Assembly: GCF_005937185.1 (NCBI RefSeq)
Contig: NZ_VCNI01000002.1
Span: forward strand, 248,001-312,000
Source of the DNA: Flagellimonas algicola
Lineage (GTDB): Bacteria; Bacteroidota; Bacteroidia; Flavobacteriales; Flavobacteriaceae
Reading direction: 5' to 3'
Length of the DNA: 64,000 nt
Part shown: one piece after another, positions 36,420 to 45,239 of the stretch
Position numbering within the stretch: the first letter of the stretch is position 1
How the letters are laid out: every line of letters begins with the position of its first letter
Notes under the pieces: generated by a model
Seen by the model: the letters and a program-made list of their open reading frames with translations, nothing else
Databases searched by the model: none
Told to the model about the DNA's origin: nothing
Program-made: the position numbers and the translations under genes

Positions 36420-37637
36420 TCAGCTATAGTTAAAAAGCACTTCCACGGCATCATCCACAATTTCATTGCCCAGTTCCTTGAGGTAAACTTGGGTAATCTT
36501 TATATCTGCATGCCCAAGGGATTCCCCAATAATATCAGTGGCCACTCCTTTTTGTTTAAGGCAATTGGCATAACTATGCCTGGCAACATATGAGCTTAAG
36601 GCTTGATTGATACCACAGAGATTGGCTATTTCTTTCAAGCCCTTATTGTATTGGGCCAAAGTTTTCTTTTTACGATGGTCTAACTGTAATGGTGTTAAAT
36701 CGTTGTATAAGAGGATTGGAAAAATATACTTTGTCCCTAGAGAGTTTTCTCGATAATAATCTAAAATAGCTCTCAAGGGTGGATTGATCTTTACAGATAA
36801 CGGGCGTTTTGTTTTATTGCGGATATATCTAATTCGCTCTCCATGGATGTCGCTCCATTTCAGTTCAATCATATCCGCAAAGTTCATGCCCCTGGAGTAA
36901 AAACTGAACATGAAATAATTTCTGTGATCGACCAGATGTGGATACTCGTTTAAATCAAGATTGTGAATCTTATTAATCTGTTCCAAATTCAAGGCTCTCT
37001 TAATGCCTTTCCCTTTTAGTCTTGATATTTTATAAATATGGAAAGGGTGTTTTTCCACTTTGAAGATGTTCCGTTCTAAGGCTTTATTGTACATAGCACG
37101 GATCGTTCGCATTTTTACACCTATTCCGCCATCTGTACCACCCCGCGAACGCAAAAAAGCATCATACTTATTTAAAAAGGTAGCATCAATCTCTGAAAAA
37201 CGAAGACTTTTAAAACCAATAAACCGTTTGATTGAGTTGGAGGCATCGTGATAAAGCTTTGCGTTACCCATTCTACCCGCTTCACGCATTTCCTGTATAA
37301 TCTCGTCCCAAAACCTGAATACATCTTGTGAAGCTGGATTGGTATCTACTCGAAAGTGTTTATCAAAATCGTCAAGCGAAAAATCTTCTTTTTCAAGCTC
37401 CAGGTCATAATAGGTTTTTAAGGCTCGGTCTTTTATTTTCAATAGCACTCTATTCTTTTGGATATAATTCGCATTCTTTCCATTGAATGAACCAGTATCT
37501 TCGTTCCATTCCTCCAAAGTGGTATTCAAGGGAGTACGATAATATTTGGTTCTACGGTTTTTGGTCACCCTTAAAAAGATGGGAAATGAACCATTCGAAA
37601 GGGCTTTTTTTCTTAAAACAACTTTGATTGAAGACAT
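36420..37637 (-). CDS. int: Tyrosine integrase of element 1
   Basis: A 405-residue site-specific recombinase. It begins with an arm-binding domain (SSIKVVLRKKALSNGSFP), then a SAM-like core-binding domain and the catalytic domain. The catalytic residues are visible: Arg in FYSRGMNFADM, ARHSYA (His-x-x-Arg region), LGHADIKITQVYL with the nucleophile Tyr. Start at ATG 37637; the 20 codons before it in frame hold the arm-site repeat and are non-coding. It reads inward from the right end, 152 bp from the core copy at 37789. Confidence 0.9.
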   Translation of the reverse strand: MSSIKVVLRKKALSNGSFPIFLRVTKNRRTKYYRTPLNTTLEEWNEDTGSFNGKNANYIQKNRVLLKIKDRALKTYYDLELEKEDFSLDDFDKHFRVDTNPASQDVFRFWDEIIQEMREAGRMGNAKLYHDASNSIKRFIGFKSLRFSEIDATFLNKYDAFLRSRGGTDGGIGVKMRTIRAMYNKALERNIFKVEKHPFHIYKISRLKGKGIKRALNLEQINKIHNLDLNEYPHLVDHRNYFMFSFYSRGMNFADMIELKWSDIHGERIRYIRNKTKRPLSVKINPPLRAILDYYRENSLGTKYIFPILLYNDLTPLQLDHRKKKTLAQYNKGLKEIANLCGINQALSSYVARHSYANCLKQKGVATDIIGESLGHADIKITQVYLKELGNEIVDDAVEVLFNYS

Positions 37638-37649
37638 ACTTTTCTGGTT

Positions 37650-37672
37650 TTGGGTACAACATAGGTACAACA
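37650..37672 (+). repeat. Putative integrase arm site, element 1 right
   Basis: Identical 23-bp string, same orientation, to 19389-19411: two GGTACAAC units 11 bp apart. It lies 116 bp inside the core and just upstream of the integrase start, so it could also control integrase expression. Confidence 0.6.
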
Positions 37673-37788
37673 AATGGGTACTTAAATGTAATTCCAAGGA
37701 AGCTAAAAGAAAAGTGAAAAATCATAAAATACTGATTTTCAAAACAAAAGAAATTATATGCAACCATTTGAAAATCAATAATTTGCGA

Positions 37789-37831
37789 CTGTCACGCAGG
37801 GGGTCGCGGGTTCGAGTCCCGTCCAGACCGC
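37789..37831 (+). repeat. Attachment core, middle copy (attR of element 1, attL of element 2)
   Basis: A 43-bp copy of the tRNA-Asp 3' end, identical to 19297-19339. The 5' part of the tRNA is absent, so it is not a gene. It joins two elements. Confidence 0.92.
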
Positions 37832-37854
37832 TTGGAATATTTCCAAATTTATCT

Positions 37855-37889
37855 AAAAGCCTGTAAATTAAATATTTACAGGCTTTTTT
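37855..37889 (+). terminator. Terminator at the left end of element 2
   Basis: AAAAGCCTGTAAAT (37855-37868), a 5-nt loop, and its exact complement (37874-37887), followed by Ts. It lies 24 bp after the middle attachment core. Confidence 0.85.
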
Positions 37890-37933
37890 CATTTCCATTG
37901 ACATCAAAAAACACCAATTTTAACTATATAAAA

Positions 37934-37980
37934 GGTGCCTAATTCGGTGCCTCTCAAGCTCTTCATTTTAGAGGCACCTT
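37934..37980 (+). repeat. Putative integrase arm sites, element 2 left
   Basis: GGTGCCT at 37934 and 37946, 12 bp apart, plus an inverted AGGCACC at 37972. The 17-bp string at 37941-37957 recurs identically and in the same orientation at 55768-55784 near the right end. Confidence 0.6.
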
Positions 37981-38082
37981 CATCGCTGTAATTGACTGTT
38001 TTATAATTTATTGCAAGGATTTGTTAACATTTATTTAAGACCCTTTTTTGTACCTTCAAAGTGTTAAATCAATCCTATTTTT

Positions 38083-39318
38083 ATGTTTTCAACAGTCAAT
38101 GTCATCTTTTACCCAAAGAGAAAGGTTGTAAAGCAACCCAAAAAGTCCATTATTTATGCCCGAATCACATTGGATGGTAAACGTGCAGAATTCAGTACAG
38201 GTAAGCAAATAGAGTTTTCCAGATGGGACACTGACAATTGTAGAGTTCGCGGTAAAGGCCCTGAGATACTGGTATTGAACCGATTTTTTGACACATTGAA
38301 AGCTAAGTGTATTTCCATTTATGATGAGCTAGTTCGTAACGGTGAATATGTGGATGCCGATACAGTGAAGAACATCTTTTTGGGCAAGGGCCAGAAACAG
38401 TATATGATCTTGGAAATATTCCAAAATCACAATAATGAAATGGAAAGTTTGGTGGGCAAGGAATATTCCGCAGGAACACTTCAACGATATAAAGCCGCCA
38501 AATCTCATATCTCAGATTACATAGTACACAAGTACCAAAAAAAGGACTTTCCTCTTAAAAAGCTCGATTATGAGTTTATAACGGGCTTTGATTACTTTTT
38601 AAAGAGCAAAAAAAAGTGTTCGCACAATACAGCGACCAAATATATCGTCAATTTCAAGAAAATTGTTCGCATCGCCTATGCCAACCAATGGATTGATCGA
38701 GACCCTTTCTTCCATTGGTCGGCAAGTTGGAAACAAAAAGAGCGGGAGTTTCTAACGCACGAGGAACTGGAATCGATGCTAAAGGAAGAATTTGAATTCG
38801 AAAGACTGGATACGGTACGAGACATGTTTTTGTTCTGCTGTTATACCGGACTGGCTTTTGCCGATATTGAAAAATTGACAAAGGATGATCTGGTCAAAGA
38901 CATCAAAGGAAACAAATGGATCAAGACCAAAAGGAAAAAGACCAAGGTTTTGAGCAGTATTCCATTGTTGAGCATTCCAGAGGCCATAATCGATAAGTAC
39001 AAAGAACATCCCAGAGTGATTGAAAAAAAGACGTTGCTTCCCGTTTATACCAATCAGCGAACCAACTCCTATCTGAAGGAAATAGCTACGGCATGTAAGA
39101 TCAAAAAGACATTGACCACCCATTTGGCCAGACATACATTTGCAACGACCGTGACCCTTTCCAACGGGGTACCGATTGAGTCTGTGAGTAAAATGTTGGG
39201 GCACACCTCTTTGAAAACGACCCAAATATATGCCAAGGTATTGGACAGCAAAATTTCGGATGATATGGAAAAACTAAAAAATGATCCTGCCCTATTGGAG
39301 TTCGCCAAGTCCATTTGA
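38083..39318 (+). CDS. int: Tyrosine integrase of element 2
   Basis: A 411-residue recombinase. The arm-binding domain (NVIFYPKRKVVKQPKKS), core-binding domain and catalytic domain are in order. LARHTFATTVTL and MLGHTSLKTTQIYAKV hold the His/Arg pair and the nucleophile Tyr. At the usual first Arg the sequence is YTGLAFADI, so Ala replaces Arg; the Bacteroides IntDOT recombinase also lacks Arg here and remains active, so this need not inactivate it. Only distantly like the element 1 integrase. It starts 252 bp from the middle core. Confidence 0.9.
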   Translation: MFSTVNVIFYPKRKVVKQPKKSIIYARITLDGKRAEFSTGKQIEFSRWDTDNCRVRGKGPEILVLNRFFDTLKAKCISIYDELVRNGEYVDADTVKNIFLGKGQKQYMILEIFQNHNNEMESLVGKEYSAGTLQRYKAAKSHISDYIVHKYQKKDFPLKKLDYEFITGFDYFLKSKKKCSHNTATKYIVNFKKIVRIAYANQWIDRDPFFHWSASWKQKEREFLTHEELESMLKEEFEFERLDTVRDMFLFCCYTGLAFADIEKLTKDDLVKDIKGNKWIKTKRKKTKVLSSIPLLSIPEAIIDKYKEHPRVIEKKTLLPVYTNQRTNSYLKEIATACKIKKTLTTHLARHTFATTVTLSNGVPIESVSKMLGHTSLKTTQIYAKVLDSKISDDMEKLKNDPALLEFAKSI

Positions 39319-39432
39319 GACCTATTTATTCACTTGCCCACAAGTTGTCCTGATTTGGGATACTTCAATTTAATTTGATACTGTTTGGAAAAATCAAAAA
39401 ATCGAAATTTAAAAACTTCCCTGTTTAATAAT

Positions 39433-39512
39433 TGTTTTATATAGTTTGTATATGTTTTATATAGTTTGTATATGTTTTATATAAGGTACCAGTGCTTGTC
39501 CAGTGCTTGTCC
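39433..39512 (+). repeat. 20-bp tandem repeat followed by an 11-bp tandem repeat
   Basis: A 20-bp unit TGTTTTATATAGTTTGTATA is repeated at 39433 and 39453 with a partial third at 39473-39483. Next, AGTGCTTGTCC is repeated at 39491 and 39502. TTGTCC followed by ATTTGGGA occurs near 39347 and again near 39507. These fill the 437-bp gap between the integrase and Fic genes and could be an excision or initiator binding region. Confidence 0.75.
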
Positions 39513-39684
39513 TTATTTGGGACGATACCGGTACAGAGCTTGTCCCAATTTCAAACTAGTTAAGTACATTTATTTTGATGTGATTTGGGTACCTAACCTA
39601 CCTCTCTGGAAATGGTGTAGAGACCTATTTACTTACAATTAAACCCTATAAAACAAGATTTCTTATCAACTATCACTGCTCTTT

Positions 39685-39755
39685 GGGCTATAAAAATGTA
39701 ATTTATAGCCCATTTTTTCGTTATTTTTGAGCTATAAAAGCTAAACATATAGCCC
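39685..39755 (+). promoter_or_regulatory. Operator repeats upstream of the first DUF4172-Fic gene
   Basis: GGGCTATAAA (39685-39694) and TTTATAGCCC (39702-39711) form a perfect 10-bp inverted repeat with a 7-nt loop. A related pair, GAGCTATA at 39729 and TATAGCCC at 39748-39755, abuts the start codon. Likely bound by the protein's own C-terminal winged helix. Confidence 0.6.
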
Positions 39756-40871
39756 ATGACAGCATTTAAATGGAACTGGCAACAAGAAAACTGGCCACAA
39801 TTCACTTATGACGAAACAGTCTTAAAAGACCTGGAATATCAGTTTGTGCAAACGAGCGGTGTTGCCCTTGGTTCCATAAAACATATTAATGCAGATGACA
39901 AGAATGAACTTTTGATCGAGGTTCTGTCGGATGAGGCCCTAACCACTTCGGCCATTGAAGGAGAATATCTTGATCGTGGCAGTATACAAGAATCCATAAA
40001 AAAGAATCTTGGTCTTGAAACGGAAAGAAAAAAACTTCCACAAGCTGAATATGGTATATCGGAAATGATGGTCAACCTCTACCAAACATATGCAGAGCCT
40101 TTGTCCCATGAACAACTTTTTGAATGGCATCGAATGCTTACCACCGGTAGAAGGGATTTATCAGATATTGGAAAATATCGTGCTCATGACGACCCTATGC
40201 AGGTTGTTTCAGGGCGTTTGGATAAACCAACCGTCCATTATGAAGCTCCTCCCTCATCACAAATGACAAAGGAAATGGAAACTTTTGTTTCTTGGTTCAA
40301 TGAAATCCATAGTGAAAACAAATCCAAAATGCTTCCATTGGCCAAGTCCGGGATAGCACATTATTTTTTTTTAGCTATTCATCCCTTTGAAGATGGTAAT
40401 GGACGTATAGCCAGAGGACTTTCTGAAAAATCAGTGTCCATGGATTTGGGGAGATCAGCACTTATTTCATTGTCACAAACTATTGAATCCAATAAGAAGG
40501 CTTACTATTCTGCTTTGGAAGCCCATAATTTCAAATTAGATCTTACCGAATGGCTTGTGTATTTTGGAGAAACCATAATTACTGCTCAACAACATACGAT
40601 TAGAACTATTGATTTTTTAATTCAAAAAGCAAGATTTTTTGACCGTTTCTCCCCATTAATGAATGACCGTCAACTTAAAGTGGTACAACGTATGTTCAAA
40701 GCAGGATATACAGGTTTTAAAGGTGGACTCAGCGCGGATAACTATATTAGCATTGCCCGCACTTCTGCATCAACAGCTACCCGTGACCTAAAGGACTTGG
40801 CAGACAAATCCATACTTGTCAAAACAGGAGAGCTCAAAGGCACCCGGTATTCACTAAACTTAGTGTATTAG
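39756..40871 (+). CDS. Class II Fic protein with DUF4172 N-terminus
   Basis: A 371-residue putative AMP-transferase. The N-terminal DUF4172 region begins FKWNWQQENWPQF. The inhibitory motif is TSAIEG (T64-G69, Glu E68) and the catalytic motif HPFEDGNGRIAR starts at H209. The C-terminal winged helix is seen in YISIARTSASTATRDLKDL. Paralogue of the Fic gene at 45725. Fic enzymes of this class AMPylate target proteins when the inhibitory helix moves; the target here is unknown. Confidence 0.88.
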   Translation: MTAFKWNWQQENWPQFTYDETVLKDLEYQFVQTSGVALGSIKHINADDKNELLIEVLSDEALTTSAIEGEYLDRGSIQESIKKNLGLETERKKLPQAEYGISEMMVNLYQTYAEPLSHEQLFEWHRMLTTGRRDLSDIGKYRAHDDPMQVVSGRLDKPTVHYEAPPSSQMTKEMETFVSWFNEIHSENKSKMLPLAKSGIAHYFFLAIHPFEDGNGRIARGLSEKSVSMDLGRSALISLSQTIESNKKAYYSALEAHNFKLDLTEWLVYFGETIITAQQHTIRTIDFLIQKARFFDRFSPLMNDRQLKVVQRMFKAGYTGFKGGLSADNYISIARTSASTATRDLKDLADKSILVKTGELKGTRYSLNLVY

Positions 40872-40898
40872 GCAAAGAAAGTTCAAAAATATTTAAAC

Positions 40899-40982
40899 GC
40901 TGATGCGGTGGAATTGGTAGGCACACCAAACTTAGGGTTTGATACCATGTGACATGGGATTAGATTCCCTTCTCCCGTACCA
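40899..40982 (+). tRNA. Degenerate tRNA-Leu (TAG)-like sequence
   Basis: D-arm sequence GGTGGAATTGGTAGGCACAC is that of tRNA-Leu. The anticodon arm has loop CTTAGGG giving TAG, and a long variable arm pairs CCATG with CATGG. A CCA end is encoded. However, the acceptor stem pairs only at about four of seven positions, the T-stem is weak, and the T-loop reads TTAGATT instead of TTCRANN. Probably a decaying or functionally divergent tRNA carried by the element. Scoring it as a working tRNA is not justified from sequence. Confidence 0.55.
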
Positions 40983-41045
40983 AAACTAAAAGTGCAATAA
41001 AACAAATATCAATTAGATTTGAATAAAGTGAAAGCACTTTTAGTA

Positions 41046-41234
41046 CTACTCGGGAAACCAAAGCCTAGGCTGTAAGGCCTTGTTTTCAGATGTTTTAAGA
41101 GGGCAGGGGTTTTTACTCATCGGATAATAGGTGACTTCTTTTTTGAAAACAGCCAAATTCTTATTTAGATCAATTGGTTTGAAATTTTGACGGCCGTGTA
41201 AAACCTTATCGATGTGTTTGTTACATTTAACCAA
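41046..41234 (-). CDS. Possible 62-residue protein, unrecognised
   Basis: Open frame 41 bp downstream of the secreted-protein gene at 41276 on the same strand. The product is basic (MVKCNKHIDKVLHGRQNFK) and has no clear motif. It may be chance. Confidence 0.25.
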   Translation of the reverse strand: MVKCNKHIDKVLHGRQNFKPIDLNKNLAVFKKEVTYYPMSKNPCPLKTSENKALQPRLWFPE

Positions 41235-41275
41235 AACTAATTGAATTCCTTGTAAAAATAAATTGAAGCTCGATT

Positions 41276-41665
41276 TTACTCAGTGAGTTCGGAGCAAATT
41301 GTGGAATAAATATCCGAATCAATTTTTCCTCGATATTGGCGATAATCTTTTTTCGAACATAGTTTTCGGACAAAAATATCTGAACCAATTTTCTCAATAA
41401 TCACAAATTTATTTGTGCCATATCCCTCAGATAATTTAGCTGTATTCTCCTCGGACACAGTAAATGTATTTTGTCTCGAATTAACTCGCCACTCCAGTTT
41501 TTCAACCTTAATCGAGCAAGGATCTTGCGGCTGCTGAGGATTACAAGGTTCAAAAAGAATCACCTTTTTCTTCTTTAACCTCCCCACATAAAATTCCGAT
41601 TGAGCTGTAATAATACTCGAAAATAATAAACAAAGACAGGTTACTAATAGGTACAGTTTGGACAT
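41276..41665 (-). CDS. Small secreted protein, unrecognised
   Basis: A 129-residue protein with a clear signal peptide (LYLLVTCLCLLFSSIITAQ) and probable cleavage after TAQ. The mature part is about 108 residues, beta-like, with four Cys that could form disulfides in the periplasm. No family recognised. Confidence 0.6.
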   Translation of the reverse strand: MSKLYLLVTCLCLLFSSIITAQSEFYVGRLKKKKVILFEPCNPQQPQDPCSIKVEKLEWRVNSRQNTFTVSEENTAKLSEGYGTNKFVIIEKIGSDIFVRKLCSKKDYRQYRGKIDSDIYSTICSELTE

Positions 41666-41863
41666 AACATTATTTTTTATAATTTACATAGTTTTATTCT
41701 TATGCAACCACACTACGGATTTGGATATTTTATAGCCATCGCTATTTTAATTTCACAGAGGATTAGATGATGTCCCAATAATTTTAACCATCTCAACTCT
41801 AATTGCGCCTGTTCTATATGTATCCAAAAAAAGATTTTTCTAGACAATTGTTAATCGCAGGAG

Positions 41864-42616
41864 TTAATTTTCAAAATCACTAAAATATATGTTTTCATAT
41901 GCTTCAAAAGGGACGGAGTCCAGTTCTAGAAGTTGCCAATCCATAATTTGGATAGTATCATTCTTATTTTGCAAAACGACAGAGGTCTTTTCATTTAATA
42001 TTGGGGGAGCGGGTGGAGGTGGTAAATCCGAATTATCTTTTTCAAAAACAATATCAAATCTCTCTTGTTGGAAGTTTTGCAATAGAGTAAAAACATAAGT
42101 TTTCAGATTTTTTTTTGCCCTTGATTTAACCTTCAAAGTATCAAGGCGTCTTATGAGATGCTTTTCTGTTTTCTTTAATTTTTCCTGAAGATCTTGATAG
42201 AATTTACTTTCAGGATCTTTTTTCCAAATAATTCTTGTCCTATTAATTGGGACTGGTCTTGAGTTTTGAATATCAAAAAAAACTCGTGTGTATTCTGGTT
42301 CAGGTAGAACAACTTTCTCCATCTTAGAATCCTTACTGGAGTAATGAATGATAGATTTACTCATGTCAAAAAATATACCAACCTCAATTGGAATTTCAAT
42401 TATAGATAACAATTTCTTTTTTGGCTTGTCATTTTTATATCCATAATAAAGATAGTTAGACTCATATTTAACGGTATGAAATTCGGTTATGTCTTTTATT
42501 TTTTCTGCGTAGAATGAGATTGGTGTCTCTTTGCCAAATCTTTTAAAAACATAATATCCTACTACACTTCCAATAATCAGACCTAATACGAGCAATAAAA
42601 TTTGAACGGTTTTCAT
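41864..42616 (-). CDS. Membrane-anchored protein, DUF4230-like
   Basis: A 250-residue protein. One N-terminal hydrophobic segment (ILLLVLGLIIGSVVGYYVF) anchors it, and the rest faces outward. The segment IEVGIFFDMSKSIIHYSSKD followed by VVLPEPEYTRVFFDI resembles DUF4230. A proline patch (LPPPPAPP) lies near the C-terminus. Function unknown. It is transcribed toward the secreted protein gene 198 bp downstream. Confidence 0.55.
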   Translation of the reverse strand: MKTVQILLLVLGLIIGSVVGYYVFKRFGKETPISFYAEKIKDITEFHTVKYESNYLYYGYKNDKPKKKLLSIIEIPIEVGIFFDMSKSIIHYSSKDSKMEKVVLPEPEYTRVFFDIQNSRPVPINRTRIIWKKDPESKFYQDLQEKLKKTEKHLIRRLDTLKVKSRAKKNLKTYVFTLLQNFQQERFDIVFEKDNSDLPPPPAPPILNEKTSVVLQNKNDTIQIMDWQLLELDSVPFEAYENIYFSDFEN

Positions 42617-43528
42617 GTTCCAAAATTTATATTTACCTGAAATAATCTCTCTTTAAAGATTTTCCAGATTCTTTTTACTTGAATACTTAAACATACGACC
42701 TAATTTAGAGGTGTTAAATAAAGTAAAAGACAAATGAAGATATTAATACGTGAATTTCTATAAATTGTAATCGATTAAAAACCAATAACTTGGATGTAAT
42801 GCAAAAGTCAAACAAAAACCTTAACAACCCTATGGTTTTCGAACAATTAGTGTAGTGAAATCACCTTGAATAATCATGGTTTTTCTATAATGTAATAATC
42901 GTGCCCCTTATCAATCTCCCAGCCCCGACAGCCCTCCTCCATCTCTCAATGCAGTTTCCTGATATACTTAAAGATCATCTAAGCTTTGTTAATCGACTAA
43001 TAGAAAACATGAATTATAACTTATCCAATTCATTTGCATTTGTCCAGTGCGACAAAATGATCAATTCAAAGCTTTATTAAAGATGAATTGGTTTGAAAAG
43101 TTTTGCCAATTAAATGCACCTAGCGTTTACATTTTGTGTCCTGCTAGCAGGACGGAGAATGGAAAAGCAAGAGGGTAGCGCGCAAGCGCGGCGCTACTCA
43201 TTCATTTTCCTTCGGAAAAGCCCGTTTTTTTTAAGGTTTTCCAAAATATTCATTGTTGGTGATTCTAACATTTTTTGTCGCAAAAATGCTCTCAGCCCAG
43301 TAAAGTCAATGAATTATTGTCACAAAAATGATTTTTGGAAAACAGGAAGAGGGTTTCTCTTTGCCAAAATTTTTAGTAGGTTGTGAATTCTGAAAATAAT
43401 CCATTTTTCACGGAAAAAGGCTTTCAGCCCAATAGAACTAGGGCATTTTTAATGGAAAAATCGAAAAATAGTGATCTCCAAAGGTAAATTGATACTCTAT
43501 GCATTCATAAAATTACCCTCTGATTTCC
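42617..43528. other. Long non-coding stretch with strong palindromes
   Basis: No credible gene in about 910 bp. It contains a 16-bp perfect palindrome, GTCCTGCTAGCAGGAC (43138-43153), then a G+C-rich hairpin, GTAGCGC (43175-43181) and GCGCTAC (43191-43197). It also has an imperfect repeat around AGCCCAGTAAAG (near 43293) and AGCCCAATAGAA (near 43425). Such a mix of palindrome and hairpin in a gap is what an oriT or an element control region looks like, but no nick site can be pointed to. Confidence 0.45.
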
Positions 43529-43870
43529 CTATTCATGTCCGTTCTTTTCTTCTCTGTAGAATCTGTTCAAGTGATCCATTAGGGCCTCTTCACCATTTGG
43601 CATCAAACGGTTGGCAACGATCAGTGCCTGACGGATATATACTTCTTCCCTTTTTTCCTGAACATCGTCCGTGCCCAGTTCTGGGTCAAGTGTCCTCATG
43701 GAAAGGTATACCAGTGCACGTACCGTCAACAATAGATCTGCATGGCCGTCAACATAAAAAAAGAAGGGTTGGAACTTTCCCTCAAAAAATGGGTGTGGAA
43801 CCAATGTCGGGGTATGGTCGTTTGCATGGTGATTTAGATCATTGATCAATTTCTCTTCGTTTGGGTTCAT
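43529..43870 (-). CDS. Small conserved-looking protein, unrecognised
   Basis: A 113-residue soluble protein rich in helix (DLLLTVRALVYLSMRTLDPE, VYIRQALIVANRLM). It starts 18 bp after the stop of the HEPN-like gene on the same strand and is probably cotranscribed. No named family known to me. Confidence 0.55.
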   Translation of the reverse strand: MNPNEEKLINDLNHHANDHTPTLVPHPFFEGKFQPFFFYVDGHADLLLTVRALVYLSMRTLDPELGTDDVQEKREEVYIRQALIVANRLMPNGEEALMDHLNRFYREEKNGHE

Positions 43871-43888
43871 GAGAGCATTGTTTATGGT

Positions 43889-45094
43889 TCAATCATTGAC
43901 TGCCGATTCAGATAGCAGCTTTCCGATCTTATCCAGAAATTCCATTTCTTCATGTGGCACCAAGTCCAATATGTACCCCAATACTTCCCGTACATTGTGT
44001 TCGGGCTGTGGAACAGTTCGATTTGGAAAATTTTCCACTTCCAGTGCGGTAATACAGACCTTGATCAGGTTGGATATCATGAACGAGGTTTCCAGATAGC
44101 CCTCGGTTAACAGTTCTACGCTGTAAAGTTCCTTTTCAGGGTTATAGGGTCTCAAAGTGCAAAAGTGTTCTTCTTCCAAGTCCTTTAGTTTTTTAAACAG
44201 CGTCCCTTCACCTTTGTTTTTTTTGTTGTTTTGATCAGGTTGCAGCTTTTCCGAAGAAACTGGATTCTTCCCTTCGATTCGTTCCCTACAATTGGCAAGG
44301 TGCCTCTTGAAAATTGATTCCACTTCTTGGATAAACCCCTTTAGTTCCGATTGGATTCTTTGTATCTGTTCTTTGCCAATCTCAAATTCATTGCCGTAAC
44401 GTGCCACACTGTAGGCATGTTCCAAGAGGAGCAACAGTTCGTTGTTGTCCAGCTTTGAGGTTTCAGGGAATGGACATAATGTAGGAAAGAATGGTCTGCA
44501 ATAGTTGATATGGCTGATGATACTATGGGTCACCTTGCTCCTTCCAATGCACATCTGTTCGATGAACCGAAAGGCAAGTTCAAAGGCTTGGTGCATATTG
44601 AACGTGGCTATGGAATGGTCACCTTCCTTTATCAATATATCCGCAGTATTGGCAAAGACATTTACTTTTTTCATTTCGGAATCAAAATAACGGATAGCTC
44701 TATTGATCAGAGTTTTGTGGGCCATTTCCGAATAGTCCATGATGTTCTCGCCCTCGGGGTGGGCAAAGATTGTCTCCCCAAGACAACAATGTTCCAAGAA
44801 ATAGAGTGCTCCCCTCTCAAGGCCAATTTCGGATTGGTTCTCTGTATAGACCCTAGTTCTGAAGTCAGGGTGTTCCTTTCCAATCTTTGAGACCAAGGAA
44901 AGTATTTCGTTCGGAAGTGGGTCGTTGTTGACATCCACAAAAAAAGTAAGGACATGGTATTCTGTATCACCTTCTTTTTGTTTTGCGGATAGAAAGACAG
45001 CGTCAATGGTTACTTTGTTCAGGATGCTATCTACCAAATTGGAAAGCTCTTCCGCCTTTTCAAAGTTTTCCGGTATGTTTGTACAGTGTGTCAT
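43889..45094 (-). CDS. HEPN-domain protein with NTase-like N-terminus
   Basis: A 401-residue protein. The N-terminal ~110 residues are alpha/beta and could be a degenerate nucleotidyltransferase, though the usual GS...DxD motif is missing. Residues about 155-260 look like a HEPN domain (ATFNMHQAFELAFRFIE through LEHAYSVARYGNEFEI). The C-terminal ~120 residues are helical. It is divergent from the XRE gene at 45240 and coupled to the 113-residue gene. It may act as an MNT-HEPN-type toxin-antitoxin fusion, or as a mobility accessory gene. Confidence 0.55.
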   Translation of the reverse strand: MTHCTNIPENFEKAEELSNLVDSILNKVTIDAVFLSAKQKEGDTEYHVLTFFVDVNNDPLPNEILSLVSKIGKEHPDFRTRVYTENQSEIGLERGALYFLEHCCLGETIFAHPEGENIMDYSEMAHKTLINRAIRYFDSEMKKVNVFANTADILIKEGDHSIATFNMHQAFELAFRFIEQMCIGRSKVTHSIISHINYCRPFFPTLCPFPETSKLDNNELLLLLEHAYSVARYGNEFEIGKEQIQRIQSELKGFIQEVESIFKRHLANCRERIEGKNPVSSEKLQPDQNNKKNKGEGTLFKKLKDLEEEHFCTLRPYNPEKELYSVELLTEGYLETSFMISNLIKVCITALEVENFPNRTVPQPEHNVREVLGYILDLVPHEEMEFLDKIGKLLSESAVND

Positions 45095-45239
45095 TGGTTC
45101 GCTCTTTTAACGGGTTCGAGAATCGCTGACCATATTAAGACCACATTCCCAAGTATCTCACCATAGGCACTTGTATATTATTGCTATTGTTTTGTATTTT
45201 ACAATCGGAAAATTGTGGGAAACACCCTATCTTTGGGAT

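Larger units (their letters stand above)
19340..37831. mobile_element. Element 1: integrative mobilizable element in tRNA-Asp, about 18.5 kb
   Basis: Bounded by 43-bp direct repeats of the tRNA 3' end. The plus-strand half (19470-26449) carries the mobility core: HTH factor, SF3-type helicase, toprim primase, MobC, MobA relaxase and a coiled-coil membrane protein, followed by Fic and zinc-ribbon genes. The minus-strand half (26696-37637) carries the integrase at the right end and cargo: LytTR two-component pair, two FtsX-type permeases, an XRE regulator and a propeller lipoprotein. No type IV secretion genes were found, so transfer would need a helper element. An alternative without relaxase function would be a plain genomic island, but the relaxase looks intact. 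Confidence 0.88.

Noticed and set aside
37789..37831. Sequence reading as a tRNA-Asp 3' half
   Set aside because: Only the 3' 43 bp are present, with no 5' acceptor strand or D-arm; it is an attachment core, not a second tRNA.
39433..39512. Short tandem repeats considered as a CRISPR array
   Set aside because: Units are directly adjacent without unique spacers and no cas genes are present. No CRISPR array was seen anywhere in the window.
43114..43386. 90-codon plus-strand frame in the large gap of element 2
   Set aside because: It runs through the palindrome and hairpin, has no motif and an unnatural residue mix; treated as non-coding.
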